64,000 bases of DNA from Rhodoferax sp. (lineage in GTDB: Bacteria > Pseudomonadota > Gammaproteobacteria > Burkholderiales > Burkholderiaceae_C). Of the stretch, positions 63,015-64,000 are shown piece by piece. The stretch covers positions 1 to 64,000 of the forward strand of contig NZ_JANXMU010000045.1 in the NCBI RefSeq assembly GCF_025354435.1. The letters are read 5' to 3'. The translations under genes were made by a program, and so were the position numbers. Within the stretch, counting starts at the first letter, position 1; each line of letters begins with the position of its first letter. The notes beneath the pieces are model-generated. The model was given only the letters and a program-made list of their open reading frames with translations, searched no databases and was not told the DNA's origin.

Positions 63015-63898
63015 TTGCGGATTTCTTCTTTCAGCATGCGCAGCAGGTACTGGCCGTAGCCGTTTTTGGCCAGCGGCTGGGCCAGGCGTTCCACCTGCTC
63101 GCTGGTGATGAAGCCGTTGCGCCAGGAAATTTCTTCCGGGCAGGCGATTTTCAGGCCCTGGCGGCGTTCCAGCGTGGCGATGAACTGCCCGGCTTCGAGC
63201 AGGCTCTCGAAGGTGCCGGTGTCCAGCCAGGCATAGCCGCGCTGCATGATTTGTACATTCAGCGTGCCCTGGTCTAGATAGGCCTGGTTGACGGCGGTGA
63301 TTTCCAGCTCGCCACGCGGGCTGGGCTTCACGGCCTTGGCGATGTCCACGACCTGGTTGTCGTAGAAGTACAGGCCGGTGACGGCGTAGTTGCTTTGCGG
63401 TTCTACAGGCTTTTCTTCGATGCTGCGGGCTTTGCCTTGGGCATCAAACGCCACCACGCCATAGCGTTCTGGGTCTTGCACGTGGTAGGCGAACACCGAG
63501 GCACCCGAGGTTTGGGCATCGGCCGTGCCCAGTAGCTGGGTGAAGTCGTGGCCGTAGAAGATGTTGTCGCCCAGCACCAGCGCGCTGGGGTCGTTGCCGA
63601 TGAAGTCTTCGCCGATCAAAAACGCCTGTGCCAGGCCATCGGGGCTGGCTTGCACGGCGTATTGCAGGTTCAGGCCCCACTGCGATCCGTCGCCCAGCAA
63701 CTGGGTGAAACGGGGGGTGTCCTGCGGCGTGCTGATGATCAGAATGTCGCGGATGCCCGCCAGCATCAGCGTGCTGAGCGGGTAGTAAATCATCGGCTTG
63801 TCGTAGACCGGCAGCAGTTGCTTGCTGATGGCCAGGGTCGCCGGGTGCAGGCGCGTGCCTGAGCCGCCTGCGAGGATGATGCCTTTGCGTTGGGTCAT
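63011..63898 (-). CDS. rfbA: Glucose-1-phosphate thymidylyltransferase RfbA
   Basis: 295-aa nucleotidyltransferase. [20 protein letters not shown] (nucleotide loop), [50 protein letters not shown] and GELEITAVN match RmlA. First step of dTDP-L-rhamnose synthesis. Overlaps rfbD (ATGA) upstream and rfbC downstream. Confidence 0.97.
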   Translation of the reverse strand: MTQRKGIILAGGSGTRLHPATLAISKQLLPVYDKPMIYYPLSTLMLAGIRDILIISTPQDTPRFTQLLGDGSQWGLNLQYAVQASPDGLAQAFLIGEDFIGNDPSALVLGDNIFYGHDFTQLLGTADAQTSGASVFAYHVQDPERYGVVAFDAQGKARSIEEKPVEPQSNYAVTGLYFYDNQVVDIAKAVKPSPRGELEITAVNQAYLDQGTLNVQIMQRGYAWLDTGTFESLLEAGQFIATLERRQGLKIACPEEISWRNGFITSEQVERLAQPLAKNGYGQYLLRMLKEEIRK

Positions 63899-64000
63899 GG
63901 TGTGAGTGTCTCGTTGAGCATGCGCGCCACGCCGACCTGCCAGTTGGGCAAGGTCAGACCAAAAGCGGCTTGCAGTTTACGGGTATCCAGTCGGCTATTG
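63895..64000 (-). CDS. rfbD: dTDP-4-dehydrorhamnose reductase RfbD, C-terminal end only
   Basis: Runs off the window edge. The visible C-terminus reads [20 protein letters not shown] and then [14 protein letters not shown], the conserved tail of RmlD. Its stop overlaps the rfbA start. Gene order rfbD-rfbA-rfbC on the minus strand; rfbB is expected further upstream. Confidence 0.9.
   Translation of the reverse strand, partial: NSRLDTRKLQAAFGLTLPNWQVGVARMLNETLTP

Overview
The window reads as chromosomal DNA of a GC-rich betaproteobacterium, most likely family Comamonadaceae (Rhodoferax/Polaromonas/Acidovorax type). The main reasons are the gene order ftsY / M16 peptidase / M16 peptidase / rsmD / coaD, the H-NS-like protein with a TWTGRGKPPKW motif, a Bug-type solute-binding protein, a polyhydroxyalkanoate-system protein and the LysR/DUF2917 pair. 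This is inference from gene content; no database search was possible. No tRNA, rRNA, CRISPR array, transposase or phage gene was seen.

Layout. 1-2.2 kb: end of an Mla/MCE lipid-transport operon. 2.2-6.3 kb: bactofilin, ruvA, a small secreted A/K/P-rich protein, a degenerate alpha-carbonic anhydrase and ruvB. 6.5-9.9 kb: an Old Yellow Enzyme and a ttcA / DUF4136 lipoprotein / phosphatase operon. 9.9-12.9 kb: a diguanylate cyclase flanked by two paralogous periplasmic binding proteins. 12.9-19.1 kb: pterin genes, MidA-type methyltransferase, ROK kinase, H-NS-like protein, GST and CCA-adding enzyme. 19.1-26.4 kb: a sugar-uptake locus (LacI regulator, porin, binding protein, two permeases, ATPase) with a perfect 20-bp palindromic operator. 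26.5-31 kb: panC, panB, lytic transglycosylase and 5-formyl-THF cyclo-ligase. 31.2-33.7 kb: LysR, DUF2917 and DODA-type dioxygenase genes. 33.8-41.5 kb: a minus-strand operon of [2Fe-2S] ferredoxin, a 1369-aa CHAT/nucleotide-cyclase/AAA/TPR protein, a P450 fused to an extra domain, and a DyP peroxidase. 41.6-47.6 kb: GNAT, CRP-family and two LuxR-type regulators and a large lipoprotein. 47.7-53.4 kb: glmU, an orphan histidine kinase, an Hsp70-like protein and an esterase. 53.4-62.4 kb: the ftsY-to-coaD block plus stress, Bug and PHA genes. 62.4-64 kb: dTDP-rhamnose genes rfbC, rfbA and the end of rfbD.

Two observations stand out. First, a palindromic repeat of about 57 bp (family A) occurs 14 times. 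Ten copies are intergenic; eight of those sit between convergent gene ends, and every convergent gap longer than about 65 bp has one. Four copies lie inside genes, all in sense orientation and all in the same reading frame, so each encodes a similar peptide of about 18 residues. This parallels the in-frame Rickettsia palindromic elements. A second repeat of about 107 bp (family B) occurs three times, each time just upstream of a family A copy. Second, the ferredoxin / CHAT-cyclase-ATPase / P450-fusion / DyP operon looks like a self-contained redox system whose large regulator appears to have lost the CHAT protease residues.
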